Shown: positions 21,343 to 32,957, numbered from the stretch's first letter. The stretch: DNA of 64,000 bases from Nocardioidaceae bacterium (GCA_030447585.1 JAUJOO010000004.1:110025-174024); one strand, 5' to 3'. Notes: generated from the sequence alone by a model not told the origin. Program-made: numbers and translations.

Positions 21343-22571
21343 TCATAGGGTTCGGAGCCGGGGGTGGGGGTGGCTCGGACGTGGATGGGCCTGGCCGGCG
21401 AGCGAAGCGATGCCGGTTGTCCGAGCCACTCCTGCCCCCGGCGTCGGACGGTCGGGGACTGTGTCAGTTCGGCTCATCAGTGCGAGGAAGCGGTCGAAGA
21501 GGTAGTCCGCGTCGTGGGGCCCGGCCGCCGCCTCCGGGTGGTACTGCACGCTGAAAGCCCGAAGCCGGTCGTCCGCGCCGCTGAGCTCCAAACCTTCGAC
21601 CACGTCGTCGTTGAGGCAGACATGACTGACCCTCGCAGCGCCGTACGGCGTCGAGATGGTCGCGTCGAGCGGCGCCTCGACGGCGAAGCCATGGTTGTGC
21701 GCGGTCACCTCGACCTTGCCGGTCGTCAGGTCCATGACCGGTTGGTTGATGCCGCGGTGGCCGTAGCGGAGCTTGTACGTCGCCAAGCCCAGCGCCCGGC
21801 CGAACAGCTGGTTGCCGAGGCAGATGCCGAAGAACGGTATCCGCCGGTCCAAGACCTCCCGCAGGAGCGCGACCTGGTGGTCGGCGGTGGCCGGGTCTCC
21901 GGGGCCGTTGGAGTAGAAGACGCCGTCGGGGTTGATGGAAAGCAGGTCGTGGAGGGTCGAGGCGGCAGGCAACACGACGGTCTCGACCCTCTCTCCGCAA
22001 GCCGCTGCGGCGTCGTCGCTTTGAGCCCGAGGTCGAGTGCCGCAACACGAGCGCGACGCACACCGACGGCGGAAACCGTGTAATTCTTGGTCGTCGACAC
22101 CTCTGCCGCGAGCGAGGAGCCGGACATCACCGGCGCAGCCCGCACGCGGGCCAGCAGCGCGAGCGGGTCGGTCTCGCTGCTGGAGATCCCCACCCTCATC
22201 GCTCCGCGCTCGCGCAGATGCCGGGTCAATGCCCGCGTGTCGACACCGCTGATGCCGACGACTCCGTGGGCCGTCAGCCGAGCGGCCAGGCTGTCAGTCG
22301 AACGCCAGCTGCTCGGCAGTCGCGCCGGGTCGCGGACGACGTACCCGGCGACCCAGATGTGACCTGACTCGTCGTCGGTGTCGTTCATGCCCGTGTTGCC
22401 GATGTGAGGTGCCGTCATCACCACTACCTGGCGGTGGTAGGACGGGTCGGTGAGCGTCTCCTGGTAGCCGGTCATGGCCGTGCAGAAGACAGCCTCCCCG
22501 ATCGTCTCTCCGCAGGCACCGTACGCGTCACCGGTGAAGACCCGGCCGTCCTCCAGTACGAGCATGGTCAT
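21343..22571 (-). CDS. carA: Carbamoyl-phosphate synthase small chain, one frameshift (~21988)
   Basis: [36 protein letters not shown]...; other frame [39 protein letters not shown]; junction at a GGG run. Confidence 0.93.
21357..21442. repeat. Long imperfect inverted repeat (hairpin element 2), overlapping the carA 3' end
   Basis: 24-nt arms GCCGGGGGTGGGGGTGGCTCGGAC / GTCCGAGCCACTCCTGCCCCCGGC with 3 mismatches; inner CCGGC-GAGCGAAGCGAT-GCCGG. Confidence 0.75.
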
Positions 22572-23878
22572 TGCAGCTTGCCGTCCAGCACGGTGGCACG
22601 GCCGCGCAGGAAGGTCGCCACCACGCGGCCAGGCAGCTCCAAGCCGCGGTAGGGGTTGTTGCGCGAGAGCGACTGCGACTCCGTCGCCTCGACCGTTCGG
22701 ACCGCCGATGGGTCGACGAGGGTGACATGCGCCGCAGCACCGACCTGGAGCGGCTGCCCTTGGGTGAGGACCCGGCCGATCGCGGCTGGGCGGACCGACA
22801 TCCGGTCGGCGACCTCGGCCCAGTCGAGCAGGCCGGTGTCGACCATCGTGTGCTGGACGACACTGAGAGCTGTCTCAAGCCCGAGCATGCCCATCGCCGC
22901 CGCGCCCCACTCGCACTCCTTGTCCTCGGTCGGATGGGGTGCGTGGTCGGTGGCCACGCAGTCGATGGTGCCGTCGGCAAGGCCTGTCCGCAGCGCTGCT
23001 ACGTCCTCTGCGGTGCGCAACGGCGGGTTGACTTTGTAGAGGGGGTCGTACGTCGCGACCAGCTCATCGGTGAGCAGCAGGTGGTGCGGGGTGACCTCGG
23101 CAGTCACCGCCCAGCCCTTGCCCTTGGCCCACCGGATCAGCTCGACCGAGCCGGCGGTGGAGACGTGGCAGACGTGCAGCCGGGAGCCGACGTGACCGGC
23201 GAGCAGACAGTCCCGGGCGATGATCGCCTCCTCGGCCACCGCGGGCCACCCTGTCAGGCCGAGGACACCAGACATCACGCCCTCGTTCATCTGGGCACTC
23301 TCGGTGAGGCGGGGCTCCTGGGAGTGCTGGGCGATGACCCCGTCGAACGCCTTGACGTACTCGAGCGCCCGCCGCATGAGGACCGCATCCGAGACACAGC
23401 TGCCGTCGTCGGAGAAGACCCGGACCCGAGCCGCCGAGTGGGCCATGGCACCCAGCTCCGCCAGGCGCTGGCCACCGAGGCCGACCGTGACGGCACCTAC
23501 GGGCCGCACGTCGCAGTACCCGGCGTCCCGGCCGAGGTTGTAGACCTGTTCGACGACCCCGGCGGTGTCGGCCACCGGGTCGGTATTGGCCATGGCGTGC
23601 ACCGCCGTGAAGCCTCCTGCGGCGGCTGCCCGCGACCCCGTGTGCACGGTCTCGGCGTCCTCGCGGCCCGGCTCACGCAGGTGGGTGTGGAGGTCGACGA
23701 GGCCGGGCAGGGCGACCAGGCCGTCCCCGTCCACGGTCACGGCGTCGCCGGGCGCATCCGCGGGATCGAGAAGCTGACCGGCACCGAGGAGCAGGTCGCG
23801 AGGTTCACCACCGAGGACGGAGACGCCCCTGAGCAGGTAGGTCCTCTCAGGACTGCCCAGGTAGGTGTGCGTCGTCAC
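22568..23878 (-). CDS. pyrC: Dihydroorotase
   Basis: [38 protein letters not shown]. Confidence 0.96.
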   Translation of the reverse strand: MTTHTYLGSPERTYLLRGVSVLGGEPRDLLLGAGQLLDPADAPGDAVTVDGDGLVALPGLVDLHTHLREPGREDAETVHTGSRAAAAGGFTAVHAMANTDPVADTAGVVEQVYNLGRDAGYCDVRPVGAVTVGLGGQRLAELGAMAHSAARVRVFSDDGSCVSDAVLMRRALEYVKAFDGVIAQHSQEPRLTESAQMNEGVMSGVLGLTGWPAVAEEAIIARDCLLAGHVGSRLHVCHVSTAGSVELIRWAKGKGWAVTAEVTPHHLLLTDELVATYDPLYKVNPPLRTAEDVAALRTGLADGTIDCVATDHAPHPTEDKECEWGAAAMGMLGLETALSVVQHTMVDTGLLDWAEVADRMSVRPAAIGRVLTQGQPLQVGAAAHVTLVDPSAVRTVEATESQSLSRNNPYRGLELPGRVVATFLRGRATVLDGKLQ

Positions 23879-24828
23879 AGGACCGCCTCCTCAGTGCCGG
23901 GCCGAGCGGCGTCGGAGCCGCTGAGCAGCAGGTAAAGGACGGCCATCCGGACAGCGACTCCGTTCGTGACCTGCTCGACGATGACTGACCTGGTCGAGTC
24001 GGCGACCGTGGCGGAGATCTCCATACCGCGGTTCATCGGCCCGGGGTGCATGACGATGGCGTGGTCGGGTAGCCGGTCGAAGCGCCGGTCGTCCAGGCCG
24101 TACCTGCGGCTGTACTCACGCGCACTGGGGAAGAAGGCGGCGTTCATCCGCTCGTGCTGCACGCGCAGCATCATCACCGCATCGCACTTGTCGAGTGCCG
24201 AGTCGAGGTCGTACGACGTCTGCACCGGCCAGGCTGAGACACCAACCGGCAGCAGGGTAGGAGGCGCAACAAGCGTCACCTCTGCGCCAAGGGTGGCGAG
24301 CAGTAGGGCGTTCGAGCGGGCAACGCGGCTGTGCAGCACGTCGCCCACGATGGTGATCCGACGCCCCGCGAGGTCGCCGAGGTGGCGGCGCAACGTGAAC
24401 GCGTCCAACAGTGCCTGGGTGGGGTGCTCATGGGTGCCGTCTCCCGCGTTGACGACGCTGGAGCGGACCCAGCCGCTGGTGGCGAGCCGGTGCGGCGCAC
24501 CCGAGGAACCATGCCGGATGACGACGGCGTCTGCTCCCATCGCCTCCAACGTGAGGGCGGTGTCCTTGAGGCTCTCGCCCTTGGAGACGCTCGAACCCTT
24601 CGCGGAGAAGTTGATGACGTCGGCGCTGAGTCTCTTGGCCGCGGCCTCGAAAGAGATACGGGTGCGCGTGGAGTCCTCGAAGAAGAGGTTGACGACAGTT
24701 CGACCGCGCAGCGTGGGCAGCTTCTTGATCGGCCGGTCAGCCAGTGACCGCAGCTCCTCGGCCGTGTCGAGCACCTGGAGCGCGTCGTCGCGCGTCAGGT
24801 CGGCACTGGACAGCAGGTGGCGTCTCAT
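23875..24828 (-). CDS. pyrB: Aspartate carbamoyltransferase catalytic subunit
   Basis: [46 protein letters not shown]. Confidence 0.97.
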   Translation of the reverse strand: MRRHLLSSADLTRDDALQVLDTAEELRSLADRPIKKLPTLRGRTVVNLFFEDSTRTRISFEAAAKRLSADVINFSAKGSSVSKGESLKDTALTLEAMGADAVVIRHGSSGAPHRLATSGWVRSSVVNAGDGTHEHPTQALLDAFTLRRHLGDLAGRRITIVGDVLHSRVARSNALLLATLGAEVTLVAPPTLLPVGVSAWPVQTSYDLDSALDKCDAVMMLRVQHERMNAAFFPSAREYSRRYGLDDRRFDRLPDHAIVMHPGPMNRGMEISATVADSTRSVIVEQVTNGVAVRMAVLYLLLSGSDAARPGTEEAVL

Positions 24829-25406
24829 GAGATCCCTCCTTCGGCTGGCGAGATCACCACGGCATCCACCGCGTCCGTCTCCGCAAGCGTCACGGTGACC
24901 CGCTCCGCCAGGGAGGTCGGCAGGTTCTTCCCGACGAAGTCGGCGCGGATCGGCAGCTCACGGTGGCCGCGGTCGACGAGGACAGCGAGCTGGACCCCTC
25001 TCGGGCGGCCCAGGTCTCCGAGTGCGTCCAGCGCCGCACGGACGGTGCGGCCACTGAACAAGACGTCGTCGACGAGTACGACGAGAGCGCCGTCGACGCC
25101 ATGCCCGGGGATGTCGGTGGGCTCGAGCGTGCGCGCCGGACGGAGCCGCAGGTCATCGCGGTACATGGTGACGTCGAGCGACCCCGAAGGGACCTCGGTG
25201 CCCTCGACCTTCGCCATGACTTTGGCCATGCGGTGCGCCAGTGGTACGCCTCGGCGCGGGATCCCCAGCAGGATCACGTCATCGGGGCCCTTGTTGCGCT
25301 CGAGGATCTCGTGCGCTATCCGCGTCAGGGCGCGGGTGATGTCGGTGGCATCCAGGACGACGCGGGATGCGGTCGTGGTCTTGACGCTGCGCTCAGCAGA
25401 CGACAC
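24825..25406 (-). CDS. pyrR: PyrR bifunctional regulator / uracil phosphoribosyltransferase
   Basis: [54 protein letters not shown] start. Confidence 0.95.
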   Translation of the reverse strand: MSSAERSVKTTTASRVVLDATDITRALTRIAHEILERNKGPDDVILLGIPRRGVPLAHRMAKVMAKVEGTEVPSGSLDVTMYRDDLRLRPARTLEPTDIPGHGVDGALVVLVDDVLFSGRTVRAALDALGDLGRPRGVQLAVLVDRGHRELPIRADFVGKNLPTSLAERVTVTLAETDAVDAVVISPAEGGIS

Positions 25407-25414
25407 GAGCCTGA

Positions 25415-25445
25415 CCTCCTTCTCCGCCTCACGGGACGGATCGTT
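25415..25445 (-). promoter_or_regulatory. Candidate PyrR-binding RNA element overlapping the pyrR Shine-Dalgarno
   Basis: Minus strand AACGATCCGTCCCGTGAGGCGGAGAAGGAGG resembles the PyrR box UCCnGnGAGGCnGAGAAGG; followed by CTCGTG start region. Confidence 0.65.
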
Positions 25446-25534
25446 AAAGGATGTCTTTTCACGGATACCGTACATCACCCTTCGTGCTTGCGGTTTACTC
25501 GCTACGCTGCGAAAGCCAACGAAAGGACACCGGG

Positions 25535-26023
25535 GTGCCCGAGACCTACGCGAAGACACTGGGGAAGCGCCTGCGCGCCATCCGCCAGCAGCAGGCGTTG
25601 TCGCTCCAGGGCGTCGAGGAGAAGTCGGGTGGTCGGTGGAAGGCAGTCGTCGTTGGATCCTATGAGCGTGGAGACCGTGCGGTCACCGTGCAGCGGCTTT
25701 CCGACCTCGCACGTTTCTACGGCGTGCCCGTGGCAGAGCTGCTGCCCGGCGGCGAGGACCTCGGAGCAGGCGCGGAGGCGCCGCCCAAGCTCGTGCTCGA
25801 CCTCGAGCGCCTGCAACAGCTCGACGACGGCGACGCGGTGCCACTGGCTCGGTTCACTGCCAGGATCCAGTCGATGCGCGGAGACTACAACGGCCGGGTG
25901 CTGACGATTCGCAACGACGACCTTTGCACCTTGTCGCTCATCTACGACGAGAGCACGGACCAGCTGGCCGAGCGGTTGATCGACTGGGGCGTGCTGCGCC
26001 AAGACGCCGACAAGGACCGCTAA
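25535..26023 (+). CDS. bldD: BldD-like HTH transcriptional regulator
   Basis: [74 protein letters not shown] start. Confidence 0.9.
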   Translation: MPETYAKTLGKRLRAIRQQQALSLQGVEEKSGGRWKAVVVGSYERGDRAVTVQRLSDLARFYGVPVAELLPGGEDLGAGAEAPPKLVLDLERLQQLDDGDAVPLARFTARIQSMRGDYNGRVLTIRNDDLCTLSLIYDESTDQLAERLIDWGVLRQDADKDR

Positions 26024-26454
26024 GACCCTGGTTGCGTGCCCGCTGTCGGCTGGTCATGGTCGCAACGGCCCGCGATCTTTGCCAGCAGGCCGTTGACGAA
26101 CGCCGGTGACTCGTCGGTAGACAGCTCGCGCGCCATCGCGACGGCCTCGCTGAGCGCAACTTCCGTGGGAACCTCGTCGACGTGTCGCAGCTCGAAGACC
26201 CCGATGCGCACGATATTGCGGTCGACGGCGGGCATCCGCTCGAGCTGCCAGCCTCTCGAGCACTGCGAGATCACCGCGTCGATCTCCTCGAGGTGGGCCA
26301 CCACGCCCTCGACCAGGCGCACCGTGTAGTCGTTGAGACGCGGCTCGACCGTCATACGACGCTCGGCCAACGTCGCTCCGGGCGCAAGACCCTGGAGCTC
26401 CGACTCGAAGAGGATGTCGAGCGCACGTTTGCGCGCCTTTGACCGGGCTCCCAC
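26020..26454 (-). CDS. nusB: Transcription antitermination factor NusB
   Basis: GARSKARKRALDILFESE...ELRHVDEVPTEVALSEAVAMARELSTDESPAFVNGLL. Confidence 0.95.
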   Translation of the reverse strand: MGARSKARKRALDILFESELQGLAPGATLAERRMTVEPRLNDYTVRLVEGVVAHLEEIDAVISQCSRGWQLERMPAVDRNIVRIGVFELRHVDEVPTEVALSEAVAMARELSTDESPAFVNGLLAKIAGRCDHDQPTAGTQPGS

Positions 26455-26457
26455 GAG

Positions 26458-27021
26458 TCAGCTCGTCACGCGGCCGAGGTAGCTCCCGTCACGCGTGTCG
26501 ACCTTGACCACCTCGCCGGTCGTGATGAAGAGGGGTACGGCGATCTCGTAGCCGGTCTCGAGCCGCGCCGGCTTGGTGCCGCCTGTCGACCTGTCGCCTT
26601 GGATGCCTGGCTCGGTGTACTCGATTGTCAGCTCGACCGAGGCCGGGAGCTCGATGTACAGCGGGGTACCCTCGTGGACCGCCACGACGGCGTTCTGGTT
26701 CTCGAGCAGGAAGTGCGAGGCGTTGCCGACGGTCTCTGCCGGGACGTGGGTCTGCTCGTAGGTGTCGGTGTCCATGAACACGTAGGAGTCACGGTCCATG
26801 TAGAGGTAGGTCATCGTGCGCTTGTCCACGTTGGCGACGTCGACCTTCACGTCGGCGTTGAAGGTCTTGTCGACCACCTTGCCCGACATCACGCTCTTGA
26901 GCTTGGTCCGCATCACCGCGCCACCCTTGCCGGGCTTGTGGTGTTGGAACCACACGACCGACCACAGCTGGCCGTCGAGGTTGAGGACCATGCCGTTCTT
27001 GAGGTCGTTGGTGGTGGCCAT
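26458..27021 (-). CDS. efp: Elongation factor P
   Basis: [42 protein letters not shown]. Confidence 0.97.
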   Translation of the reverse strand: MATTNDLKNGMVLNLDGQLWSVVWFQHHKPGKGGAVMRTKLKSVMSGKVVDKTFNADVKVDVANVDKRTMTYLYMDRDSYVFMDTDTYEQTHVPAETVGNASHFLLENQNAVVAVHEGTPLYIELPASVELTIEYTEPGIQGDRSTGGTKPARLETGYEIAVPLFITTGEVVKVDTRDGSYLGRVTS

Positions 27022-27252
27022 GGAGTCGCGTCTACTTCCCTTTTGCTGTGCGGAGCCGTGGTCGCATGCGTCGTACGACAGAGATCCACGGGGTTCGGCG
27101 TGTCAGTGTAACCGAGTCGCTCTGGCGTCCCAGCGCGCGCAGCGCTCTGCATGCGCTCGATGCTCACTCTTCGACCCGGGTTTCGGGCCGTCCTCTGGCC
27201 CGTGTGTGCGGGATATTGGGCACGTGGCCCAGGCGAGCCCTAGGGTGGCGTC

Positions 27253-28110
27253 ATGAGTTGGTTCTGGGTCATCGTTATCGCCGTCGTCGTCATCCAACTT
27301 CTCAACACGCTGAACAAGCGGACCAGCAAGACGACGTCTGCGCCAACAACTTCCGAGGCGCCGCAGCCGCGGCCGAACGCCGCCTGGGCGTCCACGCCAC
27401 CACCGAGATCCCCGGACACCGCTTGGGCGCCACCCACGCCGCCGGGAGCGCCTGGCGCCGCCTGGACATCCTCGGCCGCCGCTCGGCTACCTCAGGCATC
27501 GCCTGGACGGGAGGCGTCCGGTCAACTGGGACCCGGCCGACAGGCACCAGGCTGGCAGAACCGGCTGGCCGGGGCAGTCGAGGAGCGGTTCGGGGAGGTG
27601 GTCCAGGAGCGGTTCGCGGGGGTTCAGGAATGGGTCGGCGGGGCAGTCGAGGAACGGTTCGGCGAAGTCGAGGAACGGTTCGGCGAGCAGGTCGACGTCG
27701 TACGGGCGGGTCTGGCGCCCACCCAGTCTGCCGGGCCCACCTCGACCCCGGTCGCGCCTGCGCCGACGCCTGCAGTCGCAGCCAGGACGACTCAGGCCGA
27801 GTCGGTGCGGGAGCAGCTGCCGGCCGTCGTCCGAGATCGCAGCGAGATCGGGTCGGCCGCTTTGGAGAGCACCCTCGACAGTTCGATCGAGAGCAGCCTC
27901 TTCGGCGCGACTCGCACCCCTCCGCCGCTGCCGTTGCTGGCTGGCGCTTCCACGGTGCGGCTGCCGGCAGACATCCACTCTGCGGTCATGAAGTTCCTGG
28001 ACCTGGGGCAGGAAGTGGCCGCGGTCTCGCTCGTCCGCGACAAGCTCGATGTCGACATCCTCGATGCCATGCGTACGGTCCGTGAGCTCGCCGGAGGACC
28101 GGTCAGCTGA
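27253..28110 (+). CDS. TM-anchored protein with EERFGEV-type repeats and possible ribosomal L7/L12 C-terminal-like domain
   Basis: N-terminal [19 protein letters not shown]; repeats [41 protein letters not shown]-term [35 protein letters not shown]. Confidence 0.7.
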   Translation: MSWFWVIVIAVVVIQLLNTLNKRTSKTTSAPTTSEAPQPRPNAAWASTPPPRSPDTAWAPPTPPGAPGAAWTSSAAARLPQASPGREASGQLGPGRQAPGWQNRLAGAVEERFGEVVQERFAGVQEWVGGAVEERFGEVEERFGEQVDVVRAGLAPTQSAGPTSTPVAPAPTPAVAARTTQAESVREQLPAVVRDRSEIGSAALESTLDSSIESSLFGATRTPPPLPLLAGASTVRLPADIHSAVMKFLDLGQEVAAVSLVRDKLDVDILDAMRTVRELAGGPVS

Positions 28111-28531
28111 GCGCTGCCAACGCCTCCAAGGCGAGTCGGTACGACTCGACGCCGAACCCCGAGATGGTGCCCGTCGCCACGGCGGCCACCACACTGGTGT
28201 GCCGGAACTCCTCGCGAGCCCATGGATTCGACAGGTGTACCTCGATGAGCGGGGCGGCGAGTTGAGCGCAGGCGTCGCGCACGGCATAGCTGTAGTGCGT
28301 GAAGGCCGCCGGGTTGAGCACGACGGGATCTCTTGCGTCGGCGGCCTCGTGCAGCCACAAGAGCAGCTGCGCCTCACTGTCGGTCTGCCGCACCTCGACG
28401 TCAAGACCGAGCTCAGCCCCCCACCGCCGGCACGAGGACACCAGGTCGTCATGCGACGTGGAGCCGTACACCTCGGGCTCGCGGGAGCCGAGGCGGCCGA
28501 GGTTGGGGCCGTTGAGGACGAGCACAGGCAC
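28103..28531 (-). CDS. aroQ: 3-dehydroquinate dehydratase, type II
   Basis: [55 protein letters not shown]. Confidence 0.95.
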   Translation of the reverse strand: MPVLVLNGPNLGRLGSREPEVYGSTSHDDLVSSCRRWGAELGLDVEVRQTDSEAQLLLWLHEAADARDPVVLNPAAFTHYSYAVRDACAQLAAPLIEVHLSNPWAREEFRHTSVVAAVATGTISGFGVESYRLALEALAALS

Positions 28532-28553
28532 GAGGCGGAGCCTACCCGTCAGG

Positions 28554-29651
28554 TCAGGGTGCGAGTGTCGCAAACGCCGCCGTCATCAGGTCGGGGTCGG
28601 GGGCCGCCAGGATCGACGGTTGCGCCAACCCGTCCAAGACCACGAACCGCAACATGTCCCCCCGTGCCTTCTTGTCGACCTTCATGGCGGCGTGCAGTGT
28701 GGGCCAGCCTGCGCCTGCGTACGACGTCGGAAGCCCGACCGCCTGCAGCACGGTGCGGTGTCGGCCGGCGGTCGTCTCGTCAAGGCGGCCGGCGAGCCTG
28801 GCCAGCTCGGCGGCATACGTCATGCCGACCGCGACGGCGTCCCCGTGCCTCCACGAGTAGCCTTCGGCGCGCTCGATGGCATGCCCCAGCGTGTGGCCGT
28901 AGTTCAGGGCCTCCCGTCCCAGCGGGCCGCTTCTTGTGGTGGCCTCGTAGAGGTCGAGACCGACCACGTCTGCCTTGACCTGGACGGCGCGCTCGATGAC
29001 CTCGCGGCAGCGCGCCGAGGTGGGGTCGGCGCACTCGTTGGGCCCCTCCTCGACCAGCTCGAGGATCCGTGGGTCGGCGATGAAACCGCACTTGACGACC
29101 TCCGCGAGGCCGCTCACCAGGTCGTCACGGCCCAAGGTGGCGAGATGGACGAGGTCGCACAGCACCGCCGCCGGCTCGTGGAACGCGCCCACCAGGTTCT
29201 TTCCCTCCTCGGTGTTGATCCCGGTCTTTCCGCCCACCGCGGCGTCGACCATCCCGAGCAGGGTGGTTGGCACGTGCACCACGCGGATCCCGCGCAGGAA
29301 CGTCGCGGCGACGAAGCCCGCCAGATCCGTCGTCGCGCCACCTCCGACACCGACCACGGCGTCGGACCGGGTGAGTCCCGCCTGGCCGAGAAGCTTCCAG
29401 CAGACCGCTGCCACCTCGGCCGTCTTCGCGTCCTCGGCGTTCGGCACCTCGACCAGGTGGGTGTCGTAGCCTACGGCCGCCAGGCTCTCGCGCACCGCGA
29501 GCGCTGTCGCGACCAACGCCTGCGGGTGGATGACGGCGACCCGGTGGACCTCGTCACCCACCAGGGCGGGGAGCTGTTCAAGCAGGTCCGCCCCGATGAC
29601 GACGTCGTACGGCGCCTGCGACTGCACCCGGATGCGGGTCGCCTCACCCAT
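28554..29651 (-). CDS. aroB: 3-dehydroquinate synthase
   Basis: [54 protein letters not shown]. Confidence 0.96.
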   Translation of the reverse strand: MGEATRIRVQSQAPYDVVIGADLLEQLPALVGDEVHRVAVIHPQALVATALAVRESLAAVGYDTHLVEVPNAEDAKTAEVAAVCWKLLGQAGLTRSDAVVGVGGGATTDLAGFVAATFLRGIRVVHVPTTLLGMVDAAVGGKTGINTEEGKNLVGAFHEPAAVLCDLVHLATLGRDDLVSGLAEVVKCGFIADPRILELVEEGPNECADPTSARCREVIERAVQVKADVVGLDLYEATTRSGPLGREALNYGHTLGHAIERAEGYSWRHGDAVAVGMTYAAELARLAGRLDETTAGRHRTVLQAVGLPTSYAGAGWPTLHAAMKVDKKARGDMLRFVVLDGLAQPSILAAPDPDLMTAAFATLAP

Positions 29652-30186
29652 CTGGCACCTCATCGACGGCCAGCGAAACGAGCTCGCGCTCGATCTCCTC
29701 GACCACCTCCTCGGCCGACCGACCGTCGGTGAGCACGTGGACGGTCGCGACCTCGCGGTAGAGCGGTCGACGAGCGTCGAGTAGCGACTTGAGCTGGCTG
29801 CGTACGTTTCCCAGCAGCAGTGGCCGGGTCGCTGCCAACCCGACCCGGGCCGACGCCTCGGCCAGTCCCACGTCGAGGAAGACGACGTGGTGGCCGAGCA
29901 GGGCGGCTCGCGTGGACGTGTCCATGACAGCACCGCCCCCGAGTGCCAGCACGCCGTCGTGAGAAGCAAGCGCCTCCTGCACGGCGGCGGACTCGAGCTT
30001 GCGGAAGACCGCCTCGCCGTCGTCGACGAAGATGTCGCTGATCACCTTGCCGGCGTGCGCCTCGACGTCGCGGTCTGTGTCGCGGAAGGCGACTGCCCAC
30101 CGGGCCGCCAGCAGCGACCCGACGGTGGTCTTGCCCGCGCCTGGCGGTCCGACGAGGACGAGCCGCGGACGGCCGGCGTCGCTCAC
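29644..30186 (-). CDS. aroK: Shikimate kinase
   Basis: [34 protein letters not shown]. Confidence 0.95.
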   Translation of the reverse strand: MSDAGRPRLVLVGPPGAGKTTVGSLLAARWAVAFRDTDRDVEAHAGKVISDIFVDDGEAVFRKLESAAVQEALASHDGVLALGGGAVMDTSTRAALLGHHVVFLDVGLAEASARVGLAATRPLLLGNVRSQLKSLLDARRPLYREVATVHVLTDGRSAEEVVEEIERELVSLAVDEVPDG

Positions 30187-31361
30187 CGGTGCCTCATCGC
30201 GGCGAGGTACCCGTCGCGGTTGCGCCGGGTCTCCCCGAGGGAGTCACCGCCGAACTTCTCCACTGCCGCGTCGGCCAACACCAGCGCGACCATCGCCTCG
30301 GCCACCACTGCAGCCGCCGGAACGGCACAGACGTCCGAGCGCTGGTGATGGGCCACCGCCGCCTCGCCCGTCACGACGTCGACAGTCCTGAGGGCCCTCG
30401 GGACCGTGGAGATCGGCTTCATCGCGGCCCGCACCCGCAGTAGCTCCCCCGTCGACATCCCTCCTTCGGTGCCGCCGGAGCGACCCGACGTACGGCGGAT
30501 CCCGTCCGGACCCGGCTCGATCTCGTCCTGCGCGACGGACCCGGGGTCGCGGGCGAGGGCGAAGCCGTCACCGACCTCGACGCCTTTGATCGCCTGGATG
30601 CCCATCAGTGCGCCGGCCAGACGCGAGTCGAGTCGCCGGTCCCAGTGAACGTGGGATCCGAGGCCCGGAGGCAGACCGTGTGCCACCACCTCGATGACAC
30701 CGCCGAGCGTGTCGCCGGCGGAGTGCGCCGCGTCGATCTCCGCAGTCATGGCGGCACTTGCGTCGCGGTCGAGACAGCGGACCGGATCGGCGTCCAGGGC
30801 CTCGACCTGCTCAGGAGTCGGCACAAGACCAGGTGGGGCCTGCGCGGCGCCGATCGACACCACGTGCGCGACGAGACGTACGTCGAGTGCCTGGTCGAGG
30901 AAGGCCGACGCGACCGCCCCCAGGGCGACCCGGGCGGCGGTCTCGCGCGCACTTGCCCGCTCGAGAACCGGCCGCGCCTCGTCGAAGTCGTACTTCTGCA
31001 TGCCGACGAGGTCCGCATGCCCTGGCCTGGGCCGGGTGAGTGGAGCGTTTCTCGCCAGGCCGGCGAGGACCTCGGGGTCGACGGGATCCGCTGCCATCAC
31101 CTGCCGCCACTTGGGCCACTCTGTGTTGCCGATGGTGACGGCTACCGGCGCGCCCGTCGTGCGCCCGTGCCGTACGCCGCCGAGGACTGTGACCTCGTCC
31201 TGCTCGAACTTCATCCTCGCGCCACGACCATAGCCGAGCCGGCGGCGGGCCAGAGCCGCTGTGATGTCGGCTGTGGTCACGGCCACTCCGGCCGGCATAC
31301 CCTCGAGTACGGCGACGAGGGCGGCACCGTGCGACTCTCCCGCGGTCAGCCAGCGAAGCAT
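30183..31361 (-). CDS. aroC: Chorismate synthase
   Basis: [54 protein letters not shown]. Confidence 0.97.
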   Translation of the reverse strand: MLRWLTAGESHGAALVAVLEGMPAGVAVTTADITAALARRRLGYGRGARMKFEQDEVTVLGGVRHGRTTGAPVAVTIGNTEWPKWRQVMAADPVDPEVLAGLARNAPLTRPRPGHADLVGMQKYDFDEARPVLERASARETAARVALGAVASAFLDQALDVRLVAHVVSIGAAQAPPGLVPTPEQVEALDADPVRCLDRDASAAMTAEIDAAHSAGDTLGGVIEVVAHGLPPGLGSHVHWDRRLDSRLAGALMGIQAIKGVEVGDGFALARDPGSVAQDEIEPGPDGIRRTSGRSGGTEGGMSTGELLRVRAAMKPISTVPRALRTVDVVTGEAAVAHHQRSDVCAVPAAAVVAEAMVALVLADAAVEKFGGDSLGETRRNRDGYLAAMRHR

Positions 31362-31490
31362 GCCGCAAAGTCTGTCACGGGGCATTCGCCCGCCGCGCGA
31401 CCCAGGGTTTCGGGACTGGCTGTGCCAGTCCGGAACGAGCTGCACTCTGCTGCGTTCAAACCAATCTGCCTTCCCGGTCGGTCGGGTCGT

Positions 31491-31539
31491 GGAGACTCTT
31501 GCGCCTTCGCTTCGCTAGTTGACGGCGCTGCGAGTCTCC
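31491..31539 (+). repeat. Interspersed hairpin element, copy A
   Basis: Arms GGAGACTC/GAGTCTCC flanking TTGCGCCTTCGCTTCGCTAGTTGACGGCGCTGC. Confidence 0.75.
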
Positions 31540-31647
31540 CCGCCCCCACCCTCCCTGCACCCTGCGGGCTTATCGCGTACGGCGCCGACCCGACACCGCC
31601 ACCTCGCTCATATTCGATGCGGCTGCAGTGAGCGCGGCGCGTCAGCG

Positions 31648-32121
31648 TTATGGGAGGCGGCGGGTGCCGGTGTGATCGACGACGAAGTATCGGCCGTGGG
31701 GAGATCGCCAGATGAAGATGCCGGGATAGGGCTGTTTGACCTGCCATCGGCCATGAGTCTTGACCCGATGGTGAAACCTGACGAAGGGTCCGAGGTTGCC
31801 GATGCGGGTCTGGCCGGGTGGTCCACCCTTGTCGGGTGCGACGTACGGGACGCTGTGGTCAATGTCTTGTTTGCGGCTGGTGTTGGCGGAGAACGGGAAT
31901 ACGTCCGCCGGAGTCATCAAGTGGACGGCTTCGCGGAACCGGTCGGGGACCTCGTAGCTGTCGACCGGTGTCATCGCCTCGGGAAGAACGACCGGTTTCA
32001 CCGTGACGTTGCAGTGACGAAGCCACCTCTTGGTCTGATCCAAGGTGACCGGTCCAATGTCTTCGACCCGGGCCACCCCGGCTGTGTCTCGCAGCAGCGC
32101 TTCCCGGCTGATATCTATCAA
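31648..32121 (-). pseudogene. C-terminal remnant of a DUF222/HNH endonuclease (13E12 repeat family-like)
   Basis: MTPVDSYEVPDRFREAVHLMTPADVFPFSANTSRKQDIDHSVPYVAPDKGGPPGQTRIGNLGPFVRFHHRVKTHGRWQVKQP...YFVVDHTGTRRL; N-terminal DUF222 region absent. Confidence 0.8.
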
Positions 32122-32894
32122 ACAGCCAAGTTGTAAAGACGAGTTTCGCCGTAGGACTCAAACCCCAATCGGGTCAGGATCGGCTTGGATGTGTCACTTC
32201 GGGCGTGCACTAGCGCGAGGCGGGCTCCATGGTCGTGCGCCACCCGCAAGCGCTCGCGCACGGTCGAGCGGTATCCGCCGAGGCCCCGCAACTCTGGTAG
32301 GACGCATCCCCCATACAGCCGGGCGACATCAGCAACGATCTGGCATCCAGCGGTCGCGAACGGCCTGCGGTCAAGATGGGCGACTACCCGGAAGCCTCCT
32401 TGGTCGTCTAACGGGTGCCCGAGAGACAGAAGTTGGCCATTCCGCCGTTCGCCGGATGAAGGAGTGCCTCCCCAGACGACAGCAGCAACTCTTTCGGCAT
32501 CGTCCAGGCCCTGGGCGTTCGTGACCACTATGTTGTCGACATCATCCGGCACCGGGATCTCCGGAGGGCCCTGCGACATGTCGTAAGCCAGGATGTCGGC
32601 AACCTCCGCGAGGGTGGCGCCGCTGTGCAAGAGCAGCCTCTGAAGATCGGCCGGCTCGGTATCGGGCGCTACCCACCAGCTCACAGTCTCGCGTCCGCGA
32701 CTCCGCGCCTCAGCAGAAACTGCAGTTACTGCCGCGGCAGGGTTAGTGACGCCGGCAGGCATCGCGTAGAAGCCCATTCGCGCCCACTCTGGGTAGTCGA
32801 TGACGGGGACATCACCAATCTGCAGTGCTTCAGCGCCTGGCGGGATCCATTGCCAGGCACGAGAGGCTTTGAGCACCTGGTCGCTTGTCCACAT
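32118..32894 (-). CDS. GNAT-family N-acetyltransferase
   Basis: LYGGCVLPELRGLGGYRSTVRERLRVAHDHGARLALVHARSDTSKPILTRLGFESYGE acetyl-CoA binding region. Confidence 0.8.
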   Translation of the reverse strand: MWTSDQVLKASRAWQWIPPGAEALQIGDVPVIDYPEWARMGFYAMPAGVTNPAAAVTAVSAEARSRGRETVSWWVAPDTEPADLQRLLLHSGATLAEVADILAYDMSQGPPEIPVPDDVDNIVVTNAQGLDDAERVAAVVWGGTPSSGERRNGQLLSLGHPLDDQGGFRVVAHLDRRPFATAGCQIVADVARLYGGCVLPELRGLGGYRSTVRERLRVAHDHGARLALVHARSDTSKPILTRLGFESYGETRLYNLAV

Positions 32895-32957
32895 GTGGAC
32901 ATGCTCCCACGAGTCAGATCCTGAAAGTGGCCTCGGGCTCGTACGCCCGCACGCGCC

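Noticed and set aside
19745-21346. Extended carB N-terminus ([16 protein letters not shown]...)
   Set aside because: CarB homology starts at [10 protein letters not shown] (21137); the extension runs through hairpin elements. Translation from the ATGA overlap cannot be excluded
19883-21505. 540-aa plus-strand ORF
   Set aside because: Antisense to carB/carA, no recognisable domain
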